Positions 38,847-47,970 are shown, numbered from the stretch's first letter. The stretch: 64,000 nt of DNA from Kibdelosporangium philippinense (GCF_021390435.2 NZ_JAJVCN010000002.1:620001-684000); one strand, 5' to 3'. Notes: generated from the letters alone by a model not told the origin. Program-made: numbers and translations.

Positions 38847-40057
38847 TGATCTGCCGACTCTGCGGCTCGACTGAGCTTCAGAGCGTGGTCGACCTGGGAG
38901 CAACGCCGCCGTGCGAGCGGTTTCTCGCCGCCGCGCAGCTGGACGAGCCGGAGCCGACCTACCCGCTGCACCTGCGTGTCTGCACCACCTGCTGGCTCTC
39001 CCAGATTCCTCCGCTGATCACGCCGGAGGACACGTTCACCGAGTACGCGTACTTCTCGTCGTTCTCCACGTCGTGGGTCGAGCACGCCCGCAAATTCGTG
39101 GACAAGGCGATCGAGCGGACGAACCCGCAGTTCGTCGTCGAGGTCGCGAGCAACGACGGCTACCTGCTGCAACACGTCGTGGACAAGGGAATCCGGTGCC
39201 TCGGCATCGAGCCATCGGTCAATGTCGGTGAGGCGGCACGGGAAAAGGGCGTCCCGACCAAAACGGCGTTCCTGAACAAGGAAACCGGTGCCGCGGTCCG
39301 CGCCGAACACGGGCCTGCGGATCTCGTTGTCGCCAACAATGTCTACGCGCACATCCCGGACATCCAAGGTTTCACCGCGGGCCTGCGCGAACTGGTCAAG
39401 GACGACGGCTGGGTGTCCATCGAGGTCCAGCACCTGCTCAGCCTGGTCCGCTACAACCAGTACGACACGATCTACCACGAGCACTTCCAGTACTACACCG
39501 TCGCGTCAGCCCAGCGAGCGCTTGCTTCGCATGGCCTGCACGTGGTGGACGTCGAACTCCTGCCGACGCACGGCGGCTCGATCCGGATCTGGGCGCGCCC
39601 GGTACAAACCGAGCCAGGCAAGGCCGTCGGGTTCGTCCTCGAGGAAGAACGCAAGGCCGGATTGCACGACCTGTCCGGCTACCAGGACTTCGCGCGCAAC
39701 GTGGACAGCGTGCGGCAGAACCTGCTGAGGTTCCTGCTCGGCGCGGCGGCCACCGGTAAAACGGTCGTCGGCTATGGCGCGCCTGGCAAGGGCAACACGT
39801 TGTTGAACCACTGTGGCGTCCGGCCGGACATCCTGAAGTACACAGTGGATCGCAATCCGTACAAGCACGGCAAGTTCACGCCCGGCACCAGGATCCCGAT
39901 TCACGCCCCCGAGCGGATCGCCGAGGACAAACCGGACTATGTCCTTGTCCTGCCGTGGAATCTGCGCACGGAACTGACCGAGCAGCTGTCCTATGTGGGC
40001 GAGTGGGGCGGCAGGCTGGTGTTCCCGATCCCGACTTTGGAAGAGGTCAAGCCGTGA
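38846..40057 (+). CDS. sugar C-methyltransferase (TylCIII-like)
   Basis: This 403-residue protein has an N-terminal zinc site (CRLCGS and CTTCWLSQ, with the cysteines of the Methyltransf_13 domain). A SAM-binding motif VVEVASNDGYLLQH and the catalytic segment YDTIYHEHFQYYTV follow; the HEH motif is typical of NDP-4-keto-sugar C-3-methyltransferases. A C-terminal Methyltransf_14 domain carries VVGYGAPGKGNTLLNH. It should add a methyl branch to a nucleotide-linked keto sugar. The ATG overlaps the previous stop by one base, and its stop overlaps the cytidylyltransferase start. Confidence 0.88.
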   Translation: MICRLCGSTELQSVVDLGATPPCERFLAAAQLDEPEPTYPLHLRVCTTCWLSQIPPLITPEDTFTEYAYFSSFSTSWVEHARKFVDKAIERTNPQFVVEVASNDGYLLQHVVDKGIRCLGIEPSVNVGEAAREKGVPTKTAFLNKETGAAVRAEHGPADLVVANNVYAHIPDIQGFTAGLRELVKDDGWVSIEVQHLLSLVRYNQYDTIYHEHFQYYTVASAQRALASHGLHVVDVELLPTHGGSIRIWARPVQTEPGKAVGFVLEEERKAGLHDLSGYQDFARNVDSVRQNLLRFLLGAAATGKTVVGYGAPGKGNTLLNHCGVRPDILKYTVDRNPYKHGKFTPGTRIPIHAPERIAEDKPDYVLVLPWNLRTELTEQLSYVGEWGGRLVFPIPTLEEVKP

Positions 40058-40845
40058 AGGTCGTGCTGTTCTGCGGCGGCTACGGAATGCGCATGCGCAA
40101 CGGGATGGCCGACGACGTGCCGAAGCCGATGCAGATGGTCGGGCCGCGGCCGTTGCTGTGGCACGTGATGCGTTACTACGCCCACTTCGGCCACACCGAG
40201 TTCGTCCTGTGCCTCGGCTATGGCGCGCACCACATCAAGGACTTCTTCCTGACCTACCAGGAGACCGCGTCCAACGACTTCGTCCTGCGGGACGGCAAGG
40301 TCGAGCTGCTGTCCACGGACATCAGCGACTGGACGATCTCGTTCGTCAACACGGGTCAGGACTCGCCGATCGGCGAGCGCCTTCGCCGCGTGCGGCACCT
40401 GGTCGAAGGCGAGGAGATGTTCCTCGCCAACTACGCCGACGTGCTCACGGACGCGCCACTCGACGAGATCGTCAACCGGTTCAGTGTCAGCGACGCGGGC
40501 GCGTCGATGATGGTCGTGCCGCCGCAGTCGTCATTCCACTGTGTGGACATGGGCGAGGACGGCAGGGTCAGCGGGATCACACCGGTCAGCAACCTGCCGC
40601 TGTGGGAGAACGGCGGCTACTTCGTGTTGCGCCAGGACGTGTTCGACCACTTGCCTGCCGGTGGCGACCTGGTTCAGGACGCCTGCGGGGAACTGGCCAA
40701 GGAAGGGCGGCTGCTGGCCTACCCTTACCGTGGTTTCTGGCAGCCCGCCGACACGGTGAAGGAGCGGGCTGCTCTCGACGCCGCGTACGCACAGGGCGAC
40801 CGGCCATGGATGTTGTGGGAGAACGATGCGGGCGCTCCGGCCTGA
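40054..40845 (+). CDS. glucose-1-phosphate cytidylyltransferase-like (RfbF family)
   Basis: This 263-residue nucleotidyltransferase starts at GTG 40054. VVLFCGGYGMRMR replaces the usual GGLGTRL loop. It continues PKPMQMVGPRPLLWHVMRYY, the RfbF-like CLGYGAHHIKDFFLTYQ, and later FLANYADVLTD. RfbF makes CDP-glucose from CTP and glucose-1-phosphate; the altered glycine loop leaves nucleotide choice open. The cluster has no obvious CDP-glucose 4,6-dehydratase, so the activated sugar must be oxidised by the dehydratase/epimerase-like protein at 41475 or by an enzyme elsewhere. It overlaps the next gene by 20 bases. Confidence 0.82.
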   Translation: MKVVLFCGGYGMRMRNGMADDVPKPMQMVGPRPLLWHVMRYYAHFGHTEFVLCLGYGAHHIKDFFLTYQETASNDFVLRDGKVELLSTDISDWTISFVNTGQDSPIGERLRRVRHLVEGEEMFLANYADVLTDAPLDEIVNRFSVSDAGASMMVVPPQSSFHCVDMGEDGRVSGITPVSNLPLWENGGYFVLRQDVFDHLPAGGDLVQDACGELAKEGRLLAYPYRGFWQPADTVKERAALDAAYAQGDRPWMLWENDAGAPA

Positions 40846-41473
40846 TGGGATCGACCGTGTCGTGCTGCTCGGCGCGCACTGCGACGACATCGCGATCGGC
40901 GCTGGCGGGACGCTGCTGACCCTGTGCCAATCCCGGCCCGGTCTGCGGGTCGACGCGCTGGTGCTGAGCGGAGGCGACACGCCGAGAGAGGCCGAGGAGC
41001 ACGCGGCGCTGCAGTCCTTCTGCCCTGACGCGGAGTTGAAGCTCACCGTCCTCGATCTGCCAGACGGCCGTTTTCCGGCCAACTGGGAGCGGGCCAAGCA
41101 GGCCGTCGAGGAACTGCGGGCACGCACCGAGCCGGATCTGGTGATCGGTCCGCACGCGCGTGACGCCCATCAGGACCACCGCACACTGGCCGAACTCGTG
41201 CCGACCGCGTTCCGTGACCACTTGACGCTCGGCTACGAGATCCTCAAGTGGGAGGGGGATTTGGGTGCCCCGACCGTGTACCAGCCCTTGCCGGATGAGG
41301 TCGCTGAGGCCAAGGTAGAGAAGTTGCTCCGGTACTACCCCACCCAGTCTGGGCGGTACTGGTTCGACCGTGAGACCTTCCTGGGGCTGGCGAGGGTTCG
41401 CGGCGTGCAGTGCCGGGCACGCTATGCCGAGGCGTTCTACCTGGACAAACTGATCGTTGGCTTGGAGGCATGA
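40826..41473 (+). CDS. PIG-L family deacetylase
   Basis: This 215-residue LmbE-like protein has the metal motif as GAHCDDIAIGAGG; the usual form is HPDDE, so proline and glutamate are replaced while His-Asp-Asp are kept. DAHQDHRTLAEL supplies the second histidine. It would remove an N-acetyl or other acyl group from a sugar. Its place between a nucleotidyltransferase and an epimerase gene suggests the nucleotide sugar or repeat unit is the substrate. Many actinobacterial sugar clusters carry this type. Confidence 0.82.
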   Translation: MRALRPDGIDRVVLLGAHCDDIAIGAGGTLLTLCQSRPGLRVDALVLSGGDTPREAEEHAALQSFCPDAELKLTVLDLPDGRFPANWERAKQAVEELRARTEPDLVIGPHARDAHQDHRTLAELVPTAFRDHLTLGYEILKWEGDLGAPTVYQPLPDEVAEAKVEKLLRYYPTQSGRYWFDRETFLGLARVRGVQCRARYAEAFYLDKLIVGLEA

Positions 41474-41474
41474 C

Positions 41475-42458
41475 GTGCGTGTGTTGCTGACCGGACACCA
41501 GGGCTACCTGGGGACGGTGATGGCGCCACGGTTGGCCGCCGCCGGTCACGAGGTCGTCGGTCTTGACTCCGGGTTGTTCGCACCCTGTGTTCTCGGGCCC
41601 CTGCCGCAAGATCCGGACGGCTTCCAGGTCGATCTGCGTGCGGTCACGGCCGAGCATGTGTCCGGTGTGGACGCTGTGATCCATCTCGCGGCCCTGTCGA
41701 ATGATCCACTGGGGTCGCTGGCGCCGGAGCTGACGTACGACATCAACCACCACGCCTCGGTCACCCTGGCTCGGTTGGCCAAGGATGCCGGGGTCAAGCG
41801 GTTCCTCTACGCGTCAACGTGTTCCGTGTACGGCGCCGCGGGCGATGGCCTGGTTGACGAAGACGCGCCGCTGCGCCCGGTGACTCCGTACGCGGAGAGC
41901 AAGGTGCGCGTCGAGGACGATCTTCTCGAGCTGGCCGATTCGGACTTCACGCCGGTTTTCCTGCGTAACGCCACGGCTTTCGGCTTCTCGCCGAGGCTTC
42001 GGGCGGACATCGTGCTGAACAACCTCGTCGGGCACGCGGTGCTCAGCGGCGAGGTCAAGGTCCTGTCGGATGGCACGCCGTGGCGGCCACTGGTGCACGC
42101 GCAGGACATCGCGGACGCGTTCATCGCCTCGCTGGAGGCGCCGAAGGAAGCCGTGCACAGCAAGGCTTTCAACGTGGGCACTGAGGACAACAACCTCACC
42201 GTCGCCCAAATTGCCCAGCACGTGGTCGAAGCCGTTGCCGGGTCCAAGCTCGTGATCACCGGCGAGGCAGGCGCCGACCCGAGGTCCTACCGGGTGGACT
42301 TCTCCCGGATCCGCGCCGCGATGCCGTTCACCGCACAGTGGACGGTCAAGGCGGGTGCGGTCGAGCTGTTCGAGGCCTACACCGAGTACGGCCTGACGCG
42401 CGAGGACTTCGAGCAGAAGTTCACGCGCCTGGCCTGGCTGAAGAACCAAATGCCGTGA
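41475..42458 (+). CDS. NAD-dependent sugar epimerase/dehydratase
   Basis: This 327-residue short-chain dehydrogenase of the extended type starts at GTG 41475, one base after the previous stop. The Rossmann motif is LLTGHQGYLGTVMAPRL (GxxGxxG), the catalytic YxxxK is in PYAESKVRVE, and STCSVYG precedes it. It probably catalyses 4-epimerisation, reduction or 4,6-dehydration of the nucleotide sugar made by the preceding genes. It is the last gene of the five-gene coupled operon and is followed by the GCCGTGAAGG repeat. Confidence 0.85.
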   Translation: MRVLLTGHQGYLGTVMAPRLAAAGHEVVGLDSGLFAPCVLGPLPQDPDGFQVDLRAVTAEHVSGVDAVIHLAALSNDPLGSLAPELTYDINHHASVTLARLAKDAGVKRFLYASTCSVYGAAGDGLVDEDAPLRPVTPYAESKVRVEDDLLELADSDFTPVFLRNATAFGFSPRLRADIVLNNLVGHAVLSGEVKVLSDGTPWRPLVHAQDIADAFIASLEAPKEAVHSKAFNVGTEDNNLTVAQIAQHVVEAVAGSKLVITGEAGADPRSYRVDFSRIRAAMPFTAQWTVKAGAVELFEAYTEYGLTREDFEQKFTRLAWLKNQMP

Positions 42459-42508
42459 AGGCCACCTTCGCGGCGTTCAACGCACCTAACTCGGCCCTCG
42501 CGAGGGCG
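42453..42508. repeat. GCCGTGAAGG repeat (copy 2) with terminator palindrome
   Basis: 42453-42487 matches 36437-36471. GCCCTCGCGAGGGC (42495-42508) is a perfect 14-bp palindrome between two convergent stops (42458 and 42515) and probably terminates both transcripts. Confidence 0.6.
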
Positions 42509-42514
42509 GCGAGC

Positions 42515-43045
42515 CTAGTTGGGCTGCCAGGGACCAGCAGCACAGTCGCGGGCGCTGATCTCGGTGACCGGCAGTGGCCACTCGATGGCCAGCGTCGGGT
42601 CGTCGTAGCGCACGGCGACGTCCTCACGCGGGTCGTGCGGCCGGTCGATGCGGTAGCAGACGTCCGCGATCGGCGTCAGCGCCTGGAATCCGTGCAGCAT
42701 GCCCGGCGGGATGTACAAGTGCGTGAAGGTCTCGTCGTCCAGCTGGAACACCTCGTGGCGGCCGAAGGTCGGCGAGTCCGGCCGGACATCGACGACCACA
42801 TCGGACACCGCGCCGTGTGCGCAACGCACGAGTTTCGCTTCGCCACGCCCGGATCGGCCGTGCAGCCCGCGCAGCACGCCCTGCTTGGAGCGCGACTGCG
42901 AGTCCTGGATGAACGAGTTCGGGTCGATGCCGTGCTCCGCCGCGATGGTCGCGTCGAACGTCCTGGTGAACAGGCCACGCGAGTCGTGGTGTGGAGTGGG
43001 CACGAACAGCAGGACGCCGTCGATCGGGGTAGTCCGCACATGCAT
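42515..43045 (-). CDS. dTDP-4-dehydrorhamnose 3,5-epimerase-like (RmlC family)
   Basis: This 176-residue cupin shows the RmlC pattern: DSRGLFTRTFDATIAAEHGI, FIQDSQSRSKQGVLRGLHGR, KLVRCAHGAVSDVVVDVRPD and IPPGMLHGFQAL. The conserved LRGLH histidine and HGF segment are there. It epimerises positions 3 and/or 5 of a 4-keto-6-deoxy nucleotide sugar. It is alone on the minus strand within the locus, with its start only 20 bases from the next divergent gene. The product sugar is unknown. Confidence 0.88.
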   Translation of the reverse strand: MHVRTTPIDGVLLFVPTPHHDSRGLFTRTFDATIAAEHGIDPNSFIQDSQSRSKQGVLRGLHGRSGRGEAKLVRCAHGAVSDVVVDVRPDSPTFGRHEVFQLDDETFTHLYIPPGMLHGFQALTPIADVCYRIDRPHDPREDVAVRYDDPTLAIEWPLPVTEISARDCAAGPWQPN

Positions 43046-43065
43046 CGGTCCATCATGGCGTCCCC

Positions 43066-44220
43066 ATGCTGACGCCGATCTGCCGGTCCTGCCGGGCCCG
43101 CCGCGGTGAGGTCGTGCTCGACCTCGGCCGCCAGCCCGCGAGCGATTTCTTCCCGCCGGTCGCGGACATCGGCCCCGACCCCGTCTACCCGCTGCGGATG
43201 TGGTTGTGCGCGGAATGTGGCCTCGCGCAACTGGCCGAAGATCCGACAGTGCCTGAAGAACCGCGTGGGGTCGAGCCCGCCGCGCTTGTCGCGCAGGCCA
43301 AGGACGCGATCGGCCGCGTGATGCGGTCCGGTTTGGTCCAGCCAGGCGCCAAAGTCTTCGAGTACGGCAGCCCGCACGGCGGCTCGTGGCTGCCTTTGCT
43401 TGCCGAGCACGACTTGCGGCCGGTCGACCAGCCGAGCGATCCCGCGGACGTCGTACTGGACTGCTTCGGCCTGATGCACAGCGCCGACCAGCACGAGGCC
43501 GTCGCTGAGCGGGCAAGGAAGCTGAGCGACAAGGGAATCCTGCTGCTGCAGTACCACTCGCTGGCCACGATCATCCGAAGTGGACAGTGGAACGCCTTGC
43601 GGCACGGGCACTACGCCTACTACTCGACGGCCGCGCTGACCCGGATGCTCGCGATCGCGGGTCTGACCCCGTGGACGGCGTGGCGATTCGAGCTCTATGG
43701 CGGCACGGTCCTGCTGGCCGCTGGTCGTGGCGGACAAAGCGATCCCGAGGTTCGCGCACTGATGGCCGAGGAGACCGGAAGCGGCGTCGACGACCCACGG
43801 ATCGTGCGCTCGTTGCAGGAGACCGCGGAGAACAGCATCAACGCCTTGCGCGGCTGGCTGCAGCGTCAACGCGGCACCGGCCGTCGCGTCTTCGGCTACG
43901 GCGCCGCGTCGCGCGCGGTCGCCTTGCTAGCCGCAGCAGGCATCGACGACACCATGCTGTCCGGCGTCGCGGACGCGTCCCAAGCCAAGTGGGGCCGCCG
44001 GATGCCTGGCACCGCGATCCCGGTGATCAGTCCGGCCGAGTTGGTACGCGCGAAGCCGGACGCGGTCCTGCTGTTCGTGCCCGACCTGCTGGAAGAGGTC
44101 CGTTCGGCGCTGCCCGCTCTGGCCGGACGCTGGGTGGTCGCCGAACCCGTGCCGACCGAGGATCCGCAGACGCGCCGGATCATCCCGCCCGCGCGGCTGG
44201 CCGGTGACAACAGGTCATGA
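43066..44220 (+). CDS. degenerate C-methyltransferase homologue
   Basis: This 384-residue protein shares its layout with the C-methyltransferase at 38846: a zinc site (CRSCRAR and CAECGLAQL), a middle domain and a C-terminal domain with VFGYGAASRAVALLAAAGI. However, the SAM loop reads VFEYGSPHGGSWLP in place of VVEVASNDGYLL. The HEH catalytic motif is replaced (WNALRHGHYAYYS). It may have lost methyl transfer, act on another substrate, or serve as a scaffold. ATG 43066 begins a four-gene coupled operon ending at 47970. Confidence 0.78.
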   Translation: MLTPICRSCRARRGEVVLDLGRQPASDFFPPVADIGPDPVYPLRMWLCAECGLAQLAEDPTVPEEPRGVEPAALVAQAKDAIGRVMRSGLVQPGAKVFEYGSPHGGSWLPLLAEHDLRPVDQPSDPADVVLDCFGLMHSADQHEAVAERARKLSDKGILLLQYHSLATIIRSGQWNALRHGHYAYYSTAALTRMLAIAGLTPWTAWRFELYGGTVLLAAGRGGQSDPEVRALMAEETGSGVDDPRIVRSLQETAENSINALRGWLQRQRGTGRRVFGYGAASRAVALLAAAGIDDTMLSGVADASQAKWGRRMPGTAIPVISPAELVRAKPDAVLLFVPDLLEEVRSALPALAGRWVVAEPVPTEDPQTRRIIPPARLAGDNRS

Positions 44221-46253
44221 ACCGCCTGGCCGTCCTGATTGTCCTGGCCAGCATGGTCTTCGGTGCGCTGGTCGGTTTCGCCGTACCCACGACCGGCGGG
44301 TCGGTGTACCGCAGCGGCGCGACGATCGTCTTCACGGCCGCCCAGGTCGAGCCCGATCCCGCGACGGCGTCCGTCGCCAGGCACGTCTCGCAACGGCTGC
44401 CCAGCTGGGCCAAGATCGCCGCGAGTGGCGCTGTGGCTGGCGAAGCGCGTCTGACGGCAGGCGAAGCCATTACCGCGCACGAGATCTCCGGCGCCCAGTC
44501 GCTGCGGATCGAACTCGACAGCCCGAACCGTGACGGCCTTGCCGACCGGGCAACGGCCGCCGCGAACACGGTCATCTCCGTAGTCACGCGGCTGGAGTTC
44601 AACCGTGTATCTGGTGTGGTGTCCGATCCTGGCGGCGAACCGGAGAACATGTCGCGCGCCTGGGCGATCTGGGCTGCGCTGCTTGGCGCGGTGCTCGGCG
44701 CTTTGCTTGGCTGGCTTGTCTGTTCGCTCCGACGGCCGGGCCGGTGGGTGGCTCAAGTGGCCGACGGCGGGTCACGAATCGAAGGCGCGGAAGCGTTTGC
44801 GGCCAGCGTTGACCACGAGATTCTGGCGTTGTGGGCGGCTGTTCGCACGCGACGTGGGCTCCTGGTGGTCGGCCTCGGGTTCTTCGCGGTCGCTGGGTAC
44901 GCGGCGACCGGTTCCGTCGGACCGCCGTTCCTGATCCTGCTGGTCGCCGGGTACGCGGCCTTCCGTGACCCACGATGGATCGCTGGCGCGTTTCTGATCC
45001 TTGGCGCGTCCGTGTTCCCGCCGAAGCTGGAATTGGTCAAGGTCGGCCCGGTCACGCCGACCGTGCTCGAAGTCGCCCTGCTCATTGGCCTGATCGCGGT
45101 ATGGCGCAAGCCAGGCAAGTCGATCTTCACGTGGCCGTTGGTGATTTTCGTGGCGGCCGTCGCGGTCGGTAGCGCGTACGGATTCACCGGCGGCGGCGAG
45201 TTCTCCGAAATCGCCGACAGCGTGCGGGCGATCTTGCTGGTGCCGTTGGGTTTTGTGATCGTATACCGCGCGTTCGCAGGAAAGCTGCCGCAGCTCGTGG
45301 CGCTCGTGGCCGTCGGCGCGGCCGTGGCCAGCGCTGTCGAACTGCTCGCGGCGGTCATGGACTGGCAACGGTTGCTTGTCGACGAGCGGACGTCCGTGAT
45401 CACCGGCGATGACACGTCCGAGGTGTCCCGGCTCGCCGCGCCGATCCTGCCGTTGTGGGGGCCGCTGCTGATCTTGCTGGTCTCCGGGGCCTTCCCGGCC
45501 AGGCCACGCTGGCGGTTGCTGTTGATCGCGTTGCCCGGTCTCGCGCATGAAGCGCTGAGCTTCAACCGATCCACGTGGGCGCCGCTGCTCGGGCTCGTCG
45601 TGCTGGTGGCCGTCGCCAGGTTCGGTTCCCGGGGCGTGGTCAAGCGTTTGCTCGCCGCCGCGGCTTTGGGCGCGTTGGCACTCGGACTGGCCAGTGGCGG
45701 CGCGCTCGGCAAGACAGGCGAGGCGCTCGCTGGCCGCGTGACCAGCGTTTTCAGTGGTGAGGCGCTCGTCGAGGACAGCCTGGCCGACCGTGTCAGGGAG
45801 AACAACGCGGCCCTGAACACGCTGCTAGTCCACCCGATCGTGGGTACTGGTGTCGCGGTCCCCTACGGGGGCGAGATCATTTGGTACGACGAGCTGCACG
45901 ACCGGACAGTGGTCGAGGCGCGGCCGTGGATTCACAACCAGTACCTGAGAATTTGGCTCTGGTTCGGGGTGTTCGGGCTGTTCGCGGTCGGGTTGCTGAT
46001 GGTCCGTGTGGCCTCGGCCGTCGTGCACAGCTGGCGCCTTGGCGCTCCCGGAACTGTGCCTGTCGTGGCGTCCGCGCTCGGGTTGGCGTGCATGGCGCTG
46101 CAGTCGATCTTCCAGACGACCCTGATCGACCGTCCCGCATTGGTGGCGATCGCGCTTACCCTGGCAGTGCTGGCACTCGCGGTCGGCTGGCGACCGCGGT
46201 TCGAACAGGTCGGACAAACGCCGTCATCAGCGAGAAGGATAATGACACGGTGA
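44217..46253 (+). CDS. Wzz-like/Wzy-like fusion (O-antigen polymerase/ligase)
   Basis: This 678-residue membrane protein starts at ATG 44217, overlapping the previous stop by 4. Residues 1-165 look like a chain-length (Wzz) module: a helix at ~4-22, an extracytoplasmic domain (SGATIVFTAAQVEPDPATAS onward) and a second helix at ~148-168. From ~205 it is a polymerase/ligase of the Wzy/WaaL group with about ten further helices. It has a large extracytoplasmic loop (NNAALNTLLVHPIVGTGVAV) and the typical HNQYLRIWLWFGVFGLF motif. It likely polymerises repeat units and sets chain length. A second Wzz-like protein follows, so the fusion may need a partner. Confidence 0.8.
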   Translation: MNRLAVLIVLASMVFGALVGFAVPTTGGSVYRSGATIVFTAAQVEPDPATASVARHVSQRLPSWAKIAASGAVAGEARLTAGEAITAHEISGAQSLRIELDSPNRDGLADRATAAANTVISVVTRLEFNRVSGVVSDPGGEPENMSRAWAIWAALLGAVLGALLGWLVCSLRRPGRWVAQVADGGSRIEGAEAFAASVDHEILALWAAVRTRRGLLVVGLGFFAVAGYAATGSVGPPFLILLVAGYAAFRDPRWIAGAFLILGASVFPPKLELVKVGPVTPTVLEVALLIGLIAVWRKPGKSIFTWPLVIFVAAVAVGSAYGFTGGGEFSEIADSVRAILLVPLGFVIVYRAFAGKLPQLVALVAVGAAVASAVELLAAVMDWQRLLVDERTSVITGDDTSEVSRLAAPILPLWGPLLILLVSGAFPARPRWRLLLIALPGLAHEALSFNRSTWAPLLGLVVLVAVARFGSRGVVKRLLAAAALGALALGLASGGALGKTGEALAGRVTSVFSGEALVEDSLADRVRENNAALNTLLVHPIVGTGVAVPYGGEIIWYDELHDRTVVEARPWIHNQYLRIWLWFGVFGLFAVGLLMVRVASAVVHSWRLGAPGTVPVVASALGLACMALQSIFQTTLIDRPALVAIALTLAVLALAVGWRPRFEQVGQTPSSARRIMTR

Positions 46254-46948
46254 GGTTGCTCAAGAACGTAGCGTGGTGGCAGTGGCTGCTCGCGGCTGGT
46301 GTCGTGGTCGGTCTGCTCGGTGGCGCGTACTTCAGCAACCGCCTCAGCAACGCCGTGTACACCTCGTCCGCCGAGGTCCTGATGACCGGGCAGAGCGACC
46401 CGGCCCAGCCGGACACCGCGTACACCAGCAACCAGTACGTGAACCAGCGGATGACCACGTACGCGCAGATCGCGTCGAGCGCGCAGGTCACGGGCCCGGC
46501 CGCGCAAACGCTCGGCACGGACTCGGGCACGCTCACCTCGCAGATCACGGCGACCGTCGCAGGCGATACGACCGTGCTGAAGTTGCAGGTCACGGGGTCG
46601 AGCCCGGAGACAGCGCGTCGCAACGCGGTCGCTGTGACGCAGTCGTTCATCAACGCGATCACCAAGCTCGAGACCATTCCCGGTGGTTCGTCCCGGGTCG
46701 TGGTCAACGTGATCACCGACCCGACGAATCCGCCAGCCCGCTCGGCGCCTGGGCTGTGGCTGCTGCTGCTCGGCGGGTTCTTCGGCGGGCTCGTGGTCGC
46801 GATCGTCGCGATCTTCGTGCTGCGTTGGCTCTACCCCAAGCGTTTCCCGGCGGTGCGGGTGCGGCCGGAGAAGAAGAAGCCCGTCGGCGAGGAGACCAGC
46901 CGGATGCCGCCGGTTTCGCAGCCGGAGAAGAACACGTGGGTGCCATGA
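46250..46948 (+). CDS. Wzz-like chain-length/capsule protein
   Basis: This 232-residue protein starts at GTG 46250. It has an N-terminal helix (WQWLLAAGVVVGLLGGAYF), an extracytoplasmic domain (YTSSAEVLMTGQS, SNQYVNQRMTTYAQIASSA, SPETARRNAVAVTQSFINAI) typical of the polysaccharide co-polymerase family, and a C-terminal helix (LWLLLLGGFFGGLVVAIVAI). A short basic tail follows. No tyrosine-kinase domain is attached. It should regulate chain length or export with the Wzy-like protein. It overlaps its neighbours by 4 bases on both sides. Confidence 0.85.
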   Translation: MRLLKNVAWWQWLLAAGVVVGLLGGAYFSNRLSNAVYTSSAEVLMTGQSDPAQPDTAYTSNQYVNQRMTTYAQIASSAQVTGPAAQTLGTDSGTLTSQITATVAGDTTVLKLQVTGSSPETARRNAVAVTQSFINAITKLETIPGGSSRVVVNVITDPTNPPARSAPGLWLLLLGGFFGGLVVAIVAIFVLRWLYPKRFPAVRVRPEKKKPVGEETSRMPPVSQPEKNTWVP

Positions 46949-47970
46949 TCCGTGTGCTGATGGTCGGCTCCGCGCCAACAGAGCGCGGCGGGATGGCGAC
47001 CGTCACGAACCTGTTGCTGCGCCACAGTTCCGACGTTGCGGCCATCCGGATGATCACGACCCACAAGGAGGGCCCGGCCGCGATGCGCCTGCGGCTGTGG
47101 CTGTCCGGGACGCTGCAGGTCGTGAAGTCGTTGCCGCACGCGGATGTGCTGCACGCGCACGTGTCCGAGCGGGGCAGTGTGATCCGGAAAGGCTTGCTTG
47201 TCTGGGTTGCCAAGCTGCTGCGTAAGCCTGTGGTGTTGCACTGCCATGGCGCCGAGTTCATCGACTGGTATCAGGGTCTGCCTGGCTTGGCCAAGCGCTT
47301 GATCGCTTTGACGTTCCGGCAGGCCGATCTGATCGCCGTGCTCGGGTCTTCGTGGCGCACGACGTACATGAGTTTGCTTGGTGTGAAACGGGTTGTGAAC
47401 CTCGGCAATCCGATCGAGCTGCCGCGCCGGGTGTCTTCAGGGCCCGGTTTCAAGATCGTGTTCCTTGGCCGGTTCGGCGAGCGCAAGGGCTCGGCGGATG
47501 TGTTGTCCGCGGTCGCTGGGTTGTCTGAGCCGGTCGAGCTGGTGATGGCCGGTGACGGCGAAGTCGCGGAGACCAAGGCGTTGGCCGCGCGGCTTGGCGT
47601 GAACGCTCGGATCCGGACGTGGATCTCGCCGGAGGAACGCGATTCGCTGCTCAGCTCGGCGCACGTTTTCGTGCTGCCCAGCCGGGATGAAGGCCTGCCG
47701 ATGGCGATGCTGGAATCCATGGGGCACGGCCTTGTTCCCGTGGTCACTCCCGTCGGCTCGATCGGCGAGGTCGTCAAGGACGGCGAAAACGGTTTGCTCG
47801 TGAAGCCGGGCGACATCGGCGGCCTGACGCGCGCTTTGCAGTCCCTGCTTGACGATCCGGGCCTGCGAGCCCGCCTTTCCAAGGCCGCACGCTCCACAGT
47901 GGAACCGTACGAGATCTCCCGTTACATGCAGGTCCTAGGCCGCCACTGGTCATCCCTCGTGAGTGGTTAG
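46945..47970 (+). CDS. GT4-type glycosyltransferase
   Basis: This 341-residue GT-B enzyme has the N-terminal GSAPTERGGMATVTNLLL loop, ADVLHAHVSERG and VVLHCHGAEFIDW. The C-terminal donor-binding domain has KIVFLGRFGERKG, LVMAGDGEVAE and VLPSRDEGLPMAMLESMGHG, the EX7E region. It adds a sugar to the lipid-linked repeat unit at the cytoplasmic face. It is the last gene of the coupled operon; its final codons and stop lie inside the 46-bp palindrome. Confidence 0.9.
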   Translation: MIRVLMVGSAPTERGGMATVTNLLLRHSSDVAAIRMITTHKEGPAAMRLRLWLSGTLQVVKSLPHADVLHAHVSERGSVIRKGLLVWVAKLLRKPVVLHCHGAEFIDWYQGLPGLAKRLIALTFRQADLIAVLGSSWRTTYMSLLGVKRVVNLGNPIELPRRVSSGPGFKIVFLGRFGERKGSADVLSAVAGLSEPVELVMAGDGEVAETKALAARLGVNARIRTWISPEERDSLLSSAHVFVLPSRDEGLPMAMLESMGHGLVPVVTPVGSIGEVVKDGENGLLVKPGDIGGLTRALQSLLDDPGLRARLSKAARSTVEPYEISRYMQVLGRHWSSLVSG

